The translations under genes and the position numbers were made by a program. A DNA stretch of 64,000 bases from Actinokineospora terrae (lineage in GTDB: Bacteria; Actinomycetota; Actinomycetes; Mycobacteriales; Pseudonocardiaceae). The notes beneath the pieces were generated by a model, which did not search any database, was not told the DNA's origin, and saw only the letters and a list, made by a program, of their open reading frames with translations. This document shows, in pieces, positions 8,968-16,669 of the stretch; within the stretch, counting starts at the first letter, position 1, and each line of letters opens with the position of its first letter. Where the stretch lies: assembly GCF_900111175.1 (NCBI RefSeq), contig NZ_FOGI01000006.1, positions 1 through 64,000 on the forward strand, written 5' to 3'.

Positions 8968-9223
8968 TCGCCGACGAGCGCCATCCGAGGTCCGCGTTGA
9001 ACCGCCGATTCGGAGCGCGCTGATGGCGGTAGAACGATCACCGACTTCGGGTCGCCGTGTGAGTTCGACTCCTGCGTGCCGCTAAGGGAGAAGCCTGCTC
9101 GACCTCGATCGGCGCCGAGGCCCCGTACAGGCAGGCGCGGGTCGACCGGGCCGCTGAACCACCGGATCTGGCGACCCGTGGTCGGTAAGCTACGCACAGC
9201 CAGCCAGCAGAGGAGGCCGACCG

Positions 9224-10390
9224 GTGACGGCGAGCGATGAGCGGATGGTCGGCGATCTCGCGAGGGCCATCGACGAGTCCGACTTCGCCTGGTCGCTGGT
9301 GCTGGTCGGTGAGGACCAGCGCGACAAGCTCGCCGCGCTGACCAGCGACCTGCGCGGGAAGCTGTCGACCACCGGCGACGGCAAGCAGATCACCTCCGGG
9401 TACGCCTACTGGGGCATCGGTCCGACGATCGCGTGGGCGCACGCCTGCACCGACCCGTTCTACCTGGTCATGAAGCAGAGCCTGGATTCGTTCACCCGCC
9501 GCTGGGGTCGGGTGCGCGGCAAGCTCGGCGACGGCTTCCACTACGTCAGCTTCGGTGTCGGCACCGGCCACAAGGACGGGCTGATCGTCGAGCACCTGCT
9601 CGGCCGCAACCCGGACATGGTCTACCTGCCGGTCGACATGAGCTCCGAGATGCTGCGCCTGGGCACCCAGGAGTCCACCCACCGGGTGCGGCTGCCGGGT
9701 CACCGGGTCGTGCCGGTGCAGGTGGACTTCGCCATCCCGCAGAACCTGACCGAGCTGCGTGGCCTGGTCCACCGGCTCGTCGGCGACGAGCCGGTGCTGT
9801 ACTCCCTGCTGGGCAACACGCTGGCCAACTTCGACGACGACACCGGACTGCTCACCAACCTCGCCGCGCTGGCCCGACCGCAGGACCGGTTCCTGCTGGA
9901 GGTCGCCAGCACCGACGCGGTGTCCGACGAACTCGCCCAGGACGCGGTCGAGGAGTACTCGCGCAGCCGCGCCTACCGCGAGTTCGTCACCAGCGCGCTG
10001 CTGCACAACACCGACCTGACCATCAACACCGACGCCGTGCGCTTCCGCGGCGCGGTCGAGGGCGATCGCGCGCTGCGGGTCAAGGTGATCTACCAGAACC
10101 AGACCGGCGGCGACATCCAGATGATGCTGCCCGACCGCACCCGCGTGCCGTTCCCCGAAGGCGACACCATCCGGCTCTACCTGACCCGCAAGTACCTGCG
10201 CAAGGCGCAGGAGGAGATGGTCAGCGCGGCGGGGATGCGCAAGGTGACCGCCACGCACTCGGACTTCCCCGCGGCGCGCAGCGCGCAGGGGTTCGGCATG
10301 GACCTGCTCCTGCTCGCGCCGGGGGAGGCGCCCGCGCCGCCCGCCGAACCGGGGAAGCGGACCAGGGCCGACGAGATCTGGGAGAACTGA
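9224..10390 (+). CDS. EgtD-like (Methyltransf_33) SAM-dependent methyltransferase
   Basis: 388 residues from GTG at 9224 with GAGGAGG just upstream. FGVGTGHKDGLIVEHLL near residue 108 is the SAM-binding loop of the histidine-specific methyltransferase family (E.GSGTS.K in EgtD), VYLPVDMSSEML corresponds to its PVDIS motif, and SLLGNTLANFDDD to the FLGSTIGN motif. EgtD trimethylates histidine in ergothioneine synthesis, but no egtABC genes are nearby and this protein is longer, so the substrate is open. It is followed six bases later by a membrane protein gene, probably co-transcribed. Confidence 0.72.
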   Translation: MTASDERMVGDLARAIDESDFAWSLVLVGEDQRDKLAALTSDLRGKLSTTGDGKQITSGYAYWGIGPTIAWAHACTDPFYLVMKQSLDSFTRRWGRVRGKLGDGFHYVSFGVGTGHKDGLIVEHLLGRNPDMVYLPVDMSSEMLRLGTQESTHRVRLPGHRVVPVQVDFAIPQNLTELRGLVHRLVGDEPVLYSLLGNTLANFDDDTGLLTNLAALARPQDRFLLEVASTDAVSDELAQDAVEEYSRSRAYREFVTSALLHNTDLTINTDAVRFRGAVEGDRALRVKVIYQNQTGGDIQMMLPDRTRVPFPEGDTIRLYLTRKYLRKAQEEMVSAAGMRKVTATHSDFPAARSAQGFGMDLLLLAPGEAPAPPAEPGKRTRADEIWEN

Positions 10391-10396
10391 CCCGGC

Positions 10397-10996
10397 ATGA
10401 CCCGGATCGTCATCACGGTCGTCACCTTCGGCGCGCTGGTGATCGCGCTGGGCCTCGGCGTGGTCTGGTTCGCGGTGTCCCCGGACGGGCAGCGCTGGGA
10501 GCCCGCGGTCAACACCCTCGCCCTGCTCGCGGGCATGACCGGCATCTTCGCCGAGCGGTGGGCGGCCCAGCGCGAACGCCGCAACCAGGCGCTGGAGTCC
10601 ATCGAGGTCGAGCTGAACCGGAACCTGGAGACGCTGGCGGGCGAGGCGTTCAGCGCCGACGGCCCGGTCGGCAGGCGGCTGTACCCCCGGCTGATCCAGT
10701 CCGCTGTGGACTCCGCGTTCGCCTCCGGCGCGCTGAGCCCGCGCCGCGACGCCGAGCTGATCGACCTGCTGCACCGCTGGCGCAGCTCGGTCGGCTCGGT
10801 GAACCGGCGGCTGGAGCTGACCGAGACGCTGATGTTCACCAGCGCCTCGGCCGACGAGGTCGAGCAGTTCAACCGCGCCCTGCACAGCGCGGGCAGCTTC
10901 GTCCAGGGCGTGCGAACCCTGCTGGACGAGGTGCTGGCATACCTCGACTCCCTGCGCGGCGCGCCATCGAGGCGGATCCCCTCGCCGTTCAGGTAG
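10397..10996 (+). CDS. Small membrane protein of unknown function
   Basis: 199 residues. Two hydrophobic N-terminal segments (IVITVVTFGALVIALGLGVV and NTLALLAGMTGIFAERW) are followed by a ~130-residue charged helical cytoplasmic domain with many Arg/Glu, ending RRIPSPFR. The ATG is six bases after the methyltransferase stop, so the pair looks like one transcription unit. I do not recognise the family. The 3' end overlaps by a few bases the convergent, frameshifted EamA gene. Confidence 0.7.
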   Translation: MTRIVITVVTFGALVIALGLGVVWFAVSPDGQRWEPAVNTLALLAGMTGIFAERWAAQRERRNQALESIEVELNRNLETLAGEAFSADGPVGRRLYPRLIQSAVDSAFASGALSPRRDAELIDLLHRWRSSVGSVNRRLELTETLMFTSASADEVEQFNRALHSAGSFVQGVRTLLDEVLAYLDSLRGAPSRRIPSPFR

Positions 10997-11948
10997 TCCC
11001 CGCTCGATGATCGACAGCGCGTGGGGTGCTGGATCTCCGCAGTACTACCGACATCCCTTTGCTGGCAACGGTATCCCGGTCGACCCGAGCGCGGATGGTC
11101 ACGAAGTACAGACCCGCGAGCAGGACCAGCGCGCCTGCCAACATGGGCAGGGTGACCACGTCGCCCTCGACCAGCCAGCCGGTGGGGATGCCGACGACCG
11201 GGATCAGCAGGGCGAACGGCACAACCTTGTGCGCCGGGTAGCGACCGAGCAGCATCGACCAGACGCCGAGCGCCAGGATGGTGGCGAACACGACGACGTA
11301 CCCCAGGGCCAGCCAGGTGGTGATGTCCGCGTCGGCGATCGCCGTGATGCCGCGGTCGGCGCCCTCGGTCGCGATCGACAGCAGGAACAGCGGGACAGGC
11401 GGGATGAGGCACGACCAGATGGTGACGCGGAATCCGTCATCGGGTTGGGCCATCCGGGTGCAGACGTTGCCGACCGCCCAGCTTCCGGCCGCGGCGAGCA
11501 CCAGCAGGAGCGACCAGCGGCACGGTGCCACCACGGTTGAACCCGACGATGACGAGCCCGATAACCGCGATCGACAGACCGAGAACCTGTCGCCTCGTCG
11601 GCCGTTCCCGCAGCACGGTGGCGGCGACGAGCAGCGTGAGCAGTACTTGGGCTTGAAGCACCAGCGACGAGGTCCCCGGGGGCATCCCAGCGGCCATACC
11701 GAGGAAGGGCAGGGCGTACTGGCCGGTGCCCGTGAACAGTCCCACCAGCACGAGGTACCGCCAGGCGACCTTCGGCCGGGGCACCACCAGGCAGCAGACC
11801 GCGACCAGCGCGAACCGCAGTGCTGCGAGGAGGACCGGCGGAAAGCCCTTCAGCGCGATCTCGATGACGGTGAAGTTGACGCCCCAGACTCCACGACGAA
11901 GGCAGCGAAAACAAGGTGGCGCAAGGGAAGTGCGCTGGCTCGGGTCAC
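10989..11948 (-). pseudogene. EamA/DMT transporter with two frameshifts
   Basis: Read from GTG at 11948: VTRASALPLRHLVFAAFVV, then a frame change near 11893 into WGVNFTVIEIALKGFPPVLL and on through the first EamA repeat to VGFNRGGTVPL, then a second frame change near 11515-11530 into LLLVLAAAGSWAVGNVCTRM and the second EamA repeat. Together the pieces make a normal ~300-residue ten-helix metabolite exporter. Either the gene is a pseudogene or the assembly has two errors here. The divergent LysR gene is intact and may have been its regulator. Confidence 0.7.
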
Positions 11949-12021
11949 GCGTCCAGGAAAGCTCGCCGACTACCATGCAGTCCAGCGAGATCTTCTACGC
12001 GAATCCATTCAGGAGTGCTGC

Positions 12022-12942
12022 ATGATCGACCCCCGGCATCTCCGGACCGTCCGCGCGCTCGGTGATCACGGAACCGTGATCGACACGGCGGCCGCGCTGC
12101 ACCTCACCCCCTCCGCGGTGTCCCAGCAGTTGGCCTCGCTCGCCAGGAGCGCCGGTTGCGCCATCCTCGAACGGCACGGCAGACGGGTGGTGCTGACCGA
12201 AGCGGGAAAGGTCCTGCTCAACCACGCGGAAACGATCCTGGAACAGATCGAGCGAGCGCACACCGACCTGCGGCACTTCCAGCAGCGACAGGTTTCCCAC
12301 CTGAGGATCTCCGCGTTCCCGACCGCGATCGCGGGCTTCGTCGCCGAGGCCGTGGCCCGACTCGGCGTGCGACTACCGGGCTGGCACGTCGAGATCGAGG
12401 AAGCCGAGACGGACGAGTCGCTGACCTTGCTGCTCGACCACGACGTGGACCTGGCGGTCGTCATGATCACGCCCAACCAGCCCGGGCTCGCCGACCACAG
12501 GATCGAACTGCTGCCACTGGCCGTCGAGAACTACTGCGCGGTTCTGCCTACCGGCCACCCGCTTGCCGGATCCGCTCCTATCCGACTCGCGGACCTGGCC
12601 GCTGAGAACTGGGTCCTCTCGCGGCACACCACGTCGTGCCGCGAGGTCGTGGCCAGTGCCTGCGCGATGGCCGGGTTCCAACCGCGCGTCAAACACCACG
12701 CAACCGATTTCGCAGCCGCGGTGGGAATCGTGGCAGCGGGGCTCGGCGTCACCGTGGTGCCGGAACTCGGTCTTCCGCCCATCCTGCCGGAGAGCGTTCG
12801 GATCCAGGCGATCGCGTCTCACACACCGAAGCGCCAGATCGCGGCCGCCATCCGACGGAACTCCGACCACGGCGAACTGGTGGAAATGCTGCGTTCCGCC
12901 GCTACCGATCGGTGTGATTCACGGGTCGAAGAGGCGGAGTGA
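12022..12942 (+). CDS. LysR family transcriptional regulator
   Basis: 306 residues from ATG at 12022 with AGGAG ten bases upstream. The N-terminal helix-turn-helix is HLRTVRALGDHGTVIDTAAA followed by LHLTPSAVSQQLASL, canonical for LysR. The effector-binding domain runs from ~90 to the end, with DVDLAVVMI and GLGVTVVPELGL as its typical strands. It is divergent from the frameshifted EamA transporter, 73 bases apart, a common LysR/target arrangement. The inducer cannot be inferred. Confidence 0.88.
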   Translation: MIDPRHLRTVRALGDHGTVIDTAAALHLTPSAVSQQLASLARSAGCAILERHGRRVVLTEAGKVLLNHAETILEQIERAHTDLRHFQQRQVSHLRISAFPTAIAGFVAEAVARLGVRLPGWHVEIEEAETDESLTLLLDHDVDLAVVMITPNQPGLADHRIELLPLAVENYCAVLPTGHPLAGSAPIRLADLAAENWVLSRHTTSCREVVASACAMAGFQPRVKHHATDFAAAVGIVAAGLGVTVVPELGLPPILPESVRIQAIASHTPKRQIAAAIRRNSDHGELVEMLRSAATDRCDSRVEEAE

Positions 12943-12968
12943 GAATCCAGCCGACCCATTCAACACTG

Positions 12969-13001
12969 AAGCCCCGCCCCCCATGAAGGGGGACGGGACT
13001 T
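12969..13001. terminator. Strong hairpin between LysR gene and tRNA cluster
   Basis: AAGCCCCGCCCCCC pairs with GGGGGACGGGACTT around ATGAA, giving a ~13-bp nearly perfect GC stem flanked by A and T on each side. Its place between the 3' end of the rightward LysR gene and the 3' end of the leftward tRNA cluster suggests a two-way terminator. Confidence 0.7.
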
Positions 13002-13021
13002 GTCACCAGTGTGAATACTGG

Positions 13022-13093
<72 letters not shown>

Positions 13094-13094
13094 G

Positions 13095-13166
13095 AGGCGG
13101 AGGCGGGAATCGAACCCGCGTACAGGGCTTTGCAGGCCCTTGCCTAAGCCACTCGGCCACTCCGCC
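13095..13166 (-). tRNA. tRNA-Cys (GCA)
   Basis: 72 nt with acceptor GGCGGAG/CTCCGCC and T discriminator, anticodon loop CTGCAAA with anticodon GCA, and T arm CGGGTTCGATTCCCG. It is one base from tRNA-Val(GAC). Confidence 0.95.
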
Positions 13167-13223
13167 GGATCCCGAAGGGTGTTGGCCCCCGGGGGGCCGG
13201 CGCAGAGGCCGAACCGCTTTCCG

Positions 13224-13296
13224 AGCGGACGACGGGATTCGAACCCGCGACCCTCACCTTGGCAAGGTGATGCGCTACCAGCTGCGCTACGTCCGC
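13224..13296 (-). tRNA. tRNA-Gly (GCC)
   Basis: 73 nt with acceptor GCGGACG/CGTCCGC and T discriminator, anticodon loop TTGCCAA with anticodon GCC, and T arm CGGGTTCGAATCCCG. It is first of the leftward cluster; a GC hairpin (GGCCCCCGGGGGGCC, 13184-13198) lies between it and tRNA-Cys. Confidence 0.95.
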
Positions 13297-13412
13297 GCGC
13301 CACCGGTTGTCCAGCTGGGATTCTCGCCCCGGCCGGTTCTCCGTGGTGCGAGGAGAACTCTATAGGACGGCTGATCCCGGCTCCAAATCGGGGGTCCGTT
13401 CCCGGTGTTCGC

Positions 13413-13838
13413 TCAGGTCAGGTCGGTGGAGATCAAGTGCGTGAGGGCCTCGTCGACGTCGACCCAGAGGTGTTCGTTGCCGGGGACGACGACGTCGTAG
13501 GTGCGGTCGAGGAAGTCGGCGAGCTCCTGGGCGGAGGCCTCGAACACGGCGTGGCCGGACGGGGAGCTGAGCTCGATCACCACGACCTCGGGGTCGTCGA
13601 CGGCGGGGCGGATGCGCACGTCACCGTCGCCTGCCTCGGCGATGAGGCCGTCGGCGAGCAGGTCGCGGGCGAAGACCCACTCGACCCAGCCCGCGCGGCC
13701 GGTGCGGAAGGCCGCGACCACGGCGTACGGATCACGCGTGTCGTAGCGCAGTTCGACCTTCACCGGGACCGCGGGGGTCCTCGGCGCGAGGAGGTCGAAC
13801 ACCGCGGTTGACCGCAGCGTGACGTGATCGTTTCGCAT
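13413..13838 (-). CDS. ssgB: SsgB-type sporulation/cell-division regulator
   Basis: 141 residues from ATG at 13838 (AAGGG upstream). It begins MRNDHVTLRSTAVFDLL and contains VPVKVELRYDTRDPYAVVAA, VEWVFARDLLADGL, and the C-terminal FLDRTYDVVVPGNE, all matching the short SsgA-like family, closest to SsgB. In Streptomyces SsgB recruits FtsZ to sporulation septum sites, so this points to a mycelial, sporulating or related actinomycete. Its location next to a Gly-Cys-Val tRNA cluster supports a core chromosomal gene. A longer start at 13952 would lack support. Confidence 0.88.
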   Translation of the reverse strand: MRNDHVTLRSTAVFDLLAPRTPAVPVKVELRYDTRDPYAVVAAFRTGRAGWVEWVFARDLLADGLIAEAGDGDVRIRPAVDDPEVVVIELSSPSGHAVFEASAQELADFLDRTYDVVVPGNEHLWVDVDEALTHLISTDLT

Positions 13839-14232
13839 CGTCGCTACCCTTCTGCTCCCCTCCCAGCCAAACGACTGAGTCCCTTCCATGTGACGGCACC
13901 ACGCCGGAGCCGGGACGTGGATCGCCTGAGCATCACCCGTCCGGTCCACCAACCTGTGCGTAGGGCCGTCGTACCACTGCTCAGCGTGACGAATCTGCCA
14001 GTGGCTTCTCCATACTGGCTGGTTTTCGGCCGCGCCGGTAGCGCCCTGAGCACGAATGTTCCTTCCCTGTTTTCCTCACCCGCGGCAATGCCGCGCTGAC
14101 CTGCGACACTCCCCGCCGCTGTGGTGTGAGCCACCCCTTCACGCAGGTCACAGGTGGGTCAAGACGCTTGATCGTGCCGCTCGAACGGCCCAACGGCACA
14201 ATGGTGGCAACGGCGAGGGGGATGGTGCGGAC
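13839..14232. other. Divergent intergenic region
   Basis: About 390 bases between leftward ssgB and the rightward TIGR02611-like gene. It must hold both promoters. I see no convincing gene, repeat or RNA element in it. Confidence 0.5.
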
Positions 14233-14643
14233 GTGACGGACGAGGCGCACGAGCAGGGTCGGTTCCGCCCCGATTGGGCAGACCGCAACGCCACGACCAG
14301 GACGGTGTGGCGGGTGGGGGTTGGACTGGTCGGTGGACTGGTCCTGGTCGCCGGGATCGTGATGATCCCCTACCCCGGCCCCGGCTGGCTCGTCGTCTTC
14401 GCAGGCCTGGCCATCCTCGCCGTCGAGTTCACCTGGGCCCACCGAGCCCTCACCTACGCCCGAGGCAAATACGACGCCTGGACCGACTGGCTCAAGCGCC
14501 AGCACCTGGCCGTCCGCCTGCTCGTCCTGGCCCTCACCGCCCTCATCGTGGTCACCACCATCTGGCTCCTCAACGGATTCGCCCTGGTCGGCGGCTGGTT
14601 CGGCATCCACTGGCCCTGGCTGGGGTCCCCCCTGTTCGCCTGA
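14233..14643 (+). CDS. TIGR02611-like small membrane protein
   Basis: 136 residues from GTG at 14233 (GGGGGAT upstream). A charged N terminus (about 30 residues) leads into VGVGLVGGLVLVAGIVMIPY and PGPGWLVVFAGLAILAVEF, then a basic amphipathic stretch (ARGKYDAWTDWLKRQ) and a third helix LLVLALTALIVVTTIWLL. The PGPG between two helices and the WAHRAL..AR segment are typical of the actinobacterial TIGR02611 family, whose function is unknown. The gene ends 49 bases before tRNA-Val(CAC). Confidence 0.75.
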   Translation: MTDEAHEQGRFRPDWADRNATTRTVWRVGVGLVGGLVLVAGIVMIPYPGPGWLVVFAGLAILAVEFTWAHRALTYARGKYDAWTDWLKRQHLAVRLLVLALTALIVVTTIWLLNGFALVGGWFGIHWPWLGSPLFA

Positions 14644-14692
14644 CCAAGACCATCCTGTACTCTTTCCCCAGTCGATGCGGCCCAGCCGCACC

Positions 14693-14764
14693 GGGCGATT
14701 AGCTCAGCGGGAGAGCACTTCGTTCACACCGAAGGGGTCACTGGTTCGATCCCAGTATCGCCCA
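14693..14764 (+). tRNA. tRNA-Val (CAC), integration site
   Basis: 72 nt with acceptor GGGCGAT/ATCGCCC and A discriminator, D arm AGCTCAGCGGGAGAGC, anticodon loop TTCACAC with anticodon CAC, and T arm CTGGTTCGATCCCAG. A tyrosine recombinase gene is transcribed toward its 3' end 118 bases away, the normal arrangement for site-specific integration into a tRNA 3' half. Confidence 0.95.
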
Positions 14765-14881
14765 CTGGTTATATTTGCAGGTCAGCGCCCTGCCAACGGA
14801 TCACGTTGGTGGGGCGTTGATCGTTTCGGGGAGCACGTGGGGAGCAGCGTGATCTGACCCCAATACCCCATACCTAAGAGG
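14765..14881. other. Left attachment region with direct repeats
   Basis: 117 bases between the tRNA 3' end and the integrase stop. The sequence GGGGAGCA occurs twice, at 14828-14835 and 14839-14846, eleven bases apart, each followed by a CGTG- or GCGTG-like string. Such short direct repeats beside the core are typical arm-type recombinase sites. This is inferred from position only. Confidence 0.4.
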
Positions 14882-16024
14882 TCAGGCTGCTTGCGTTGGT
14901 GCGGCGTGGTTTTCGGGCCGCTCCCAGGTCGCATCCTGCTCCCAGCGGTGATCCAAAGTGATCAACATGCGTTCGACCATGCGTTCTGTGACGTGGCTGT
15001 AGCCGTCGTCGGTGTCGCGGCGGCGGTGGCCGAGCCGGGCCAGTCGTAGGACGCGGGGGACGTCGTCCTCGATGAGCCAGGTCTGGTGGGTGTGGCGCAG
15101 GTCATGAAAGTGCATCCCTTCCAGCAGTGGCGCCCACCCCAGCTCGGCGTCTCCGGCCAGTGCGGGTAGCCAGAAGCGGCGCCGGAAGTTGGACCGGCGC
15201 CAGAGTCCGTCGTGGGTGCCGGTGAACACGAACCGCGCGTCGGGGTTGCGTTCGCGGTGGTCGCGGAGCAGCCGGACCAGGAACGGTGGCAGGTGCACGA
15301 CCCGGACGCTGGCCGGGGTTTTGGGTGGTCCGAGTTCGAGGCGGCCGTTGATTTCGTGCAGGGCGCCGAAGTCGGGGTCGATCTCGATGCGGGGGTTGTC
15401 GTCGAGGTAGACCCGGATCCACTGGAGCCCGACCAGCTCGCCCCAGCGCATCCCGGTGTAGGCGGCGGTGATGGTCATCAGTCCGGCGTCCGGTCGCATC
15501 CGGCAGGCCAGGGCGTCGACCTCGTCGGTGGTCGCGGTGCCGCGTTCGGGCCGGTCGTTGAAGGTGATCTTCAGTTTCCGGCACGGGTTTGCGGCGATCA
15601 GCCCCTCGTCGACGGCTTCGCCGAGGATCATGGAGAACAGGACGAGGATGTCTTTGGCGGACTTGTGCGCCATGTTCGGCTTGAGCCGCTTGTTCACCCA
15701 TCCCTTGGCCTCGATCCGCGCGATGGCGCCGAGCGCGGTGCCGGACCAGCGGGGCAGGATGTGGTTGCGGATGTGCGAGTCATAGGTGGACCACGTCACT
15801 GGCGAGACATCGTGCGCGGCCGACCACTGCCGGATCCACTCATCGAGCACCGTCTCCGCCAACCTGGGATCGGTGAACTTCCGGCGGCGTTGGTCGGACT
15901 CCACGTCCGCGGCGCGGTCCTCGGCCGCGTCGAGGGATGCGAATCCGTTCTCGGAGTAGACGGTTCCGTCGTCGAGTCTGTACCGAACCCGGAAACCGTC
16001 TTTGCGTTCTTCTACCCATGCCAT
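14882..16024 (-). CDS. int: Tyrosine site-specific integrase
   Basis: 380 residues from ATG at 16024. N-terminal AP2-like/arm-binding region (VEERKDGFRVRYRLDDG), SAM-like core-binding domain (~60-160), then the catalytic domain: first Arg in AAYTGMRWGELVGLQW (~190), HDLRH (~306), LGH (~328) and the nucleophile Tyr in DTDDGYSHVTERMVERML (~340). All catalytic residues are present. It lies next to tRNA-Val(CAC), its presumed target, and reads toward it, with xis directly upstream. A perfect 18-bp hairpin separates it from xis. Confidence 0.92.
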   Translation of the reverse strand: MAWVEERKDGFRVRYRLDDGTVYSENGFASLDAAEDRAADVESDQRRRKFTDPRLAETVLDEWIRQWSAAHDVSPVTWSTYDSHIRNHILPRWSGTALGAIARIEAKGWVNKRLKPNMAHKSAKDILVLFSMILGEAVDEGLIAANPCRKLKITFNDRPERGTATTDEVDALACRMRPDAGLMTITAAYTGMRWGELVGLQWIRVYLDDNPRIEIDPDFGALHEINGRLELGPPKTPASVRVVHLPPFLVRLLRDHRERNPDARFVFTGTHDGLWRRSNFRRRFWLPALAGDAELGWAPLLEGMHFHDLRHTHQTWLIEDDVPRVLRLARLGHRRRDTDDGYSHVTERMVERMLITLDHRWEQDATWERPENHAAPTQAA

Positions 16025-16052
16025 GAATTGGCCGCCTTCAACAAAGAGAGAG

Positions 16053-16094
16053 GTGGATGTGGCCGTGCCCGGAATTGGGCACGGCCACATCCAC
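16053..16094. repeat. Perfect 18-bp inverted repeat between xis and int
   Basis: GTGGATGTGGCCGTGCCC (16053-16070) and its exact reverse complement (16077-16094) flank the loop GGAATT. It lies 25 bases after the xis stop and 29 bases before the int start in transcription order, so it could terminate xis transcription, attenuate int, or bind a recombination protein. There is no clear T run for a simple intrinsic terminator. Confidence 0.85.
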
Positions 16095-16118
16095 GCTCCA
16101 TGGGCGGAAAAGAGCAAT

Positions 16119-16499
16119 CTAAATGTGTTCACCCTGGGTTCGAGTGCCTCGACGGCCGCCCGGTCGTGATCGGGTCGGACGAGTCGGTGTTCCGGGCCCG
16201 GTGGCCGGTCGGGCGGCGTCGGCGGCGATCCGCTCCAGGTCCGCGCGGGAGAACCGCAGGTGTTTGCCCAGGGCGGTGGAGGGCACCCGACGCTGCCCGG
16301 CGCGGCGGCGGAGCCAGGACTCCTTCACCTGCAACAGGTCGGCGGCCTGTGCCGGGGTGAACAGCAGCGGCCCGGCTTCCTCGACCCGGGTATCCAATGA
16401 CGACTCCATCGCGACATCCGAGTACAGGGGCGGTGAACCCGTCTCGGATCGCCGAGTCGTGTCGGGGTACGGACGGTTGGGTGGTTCGTGTTCAGACAT
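16119..16499 (-). CDS. xis: Excisionase-like helix-turn-helix protein
   Basis: 126 residues from ATG at 16499 with AAGGAGA upstream. The core LLFTPAQAADLLQVKESWLR then RRAGQRRVPSTALGKHLRFS is the MerR/excisionase winged helix (helix, helix, then the wing that reads the target) used by actinobacterial element excisionases. The N and C tails are Pro/Arg-rich and low complexity. It sits directly upstream of int, the standard xis-int order, and would bias the recombinase toward excision. Confidence 0.85.
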   Translation of the reverse strand: MSEHEPPNRPYPDTTRRSETGSPPLYSDVAMESSLDTRVEEAGPLLFTPAQAADLLQVKESWLRRRAGQRRVPSTALGKHLRFSRADLERIAADAARPATGPGTPTRPTRSRPGGRRGTRTQGEHI

Positions 16500-16669
16500 G
16501 GCGGTTCTCCTTCACGCACAGCGCGAGGCGGCATATGCGCGGAACTGGTTTGTTCGAGTGGTGTGTGGGCGAAGTCGCGGCGCCCGACTGGTGCACGGTG
16601 GCGGGGACTCGTGTCGCGCCGCCACCGCGCCGCGGCGGTCCCGTGGGTGTTCCCGCCTGGTCCCGTAGT

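Noticed and set aside
9010..9084. tRNA-like string with GAGTTCGACTCCTGC and a CGAC-TTCGG-GTCG hairpin downstream of the STAND gene
   Set aside because: The T stem and acceptor do not pair properly and no anticodon arm of normal length can be drawn. It may be a worn tRNA relic but is not called.
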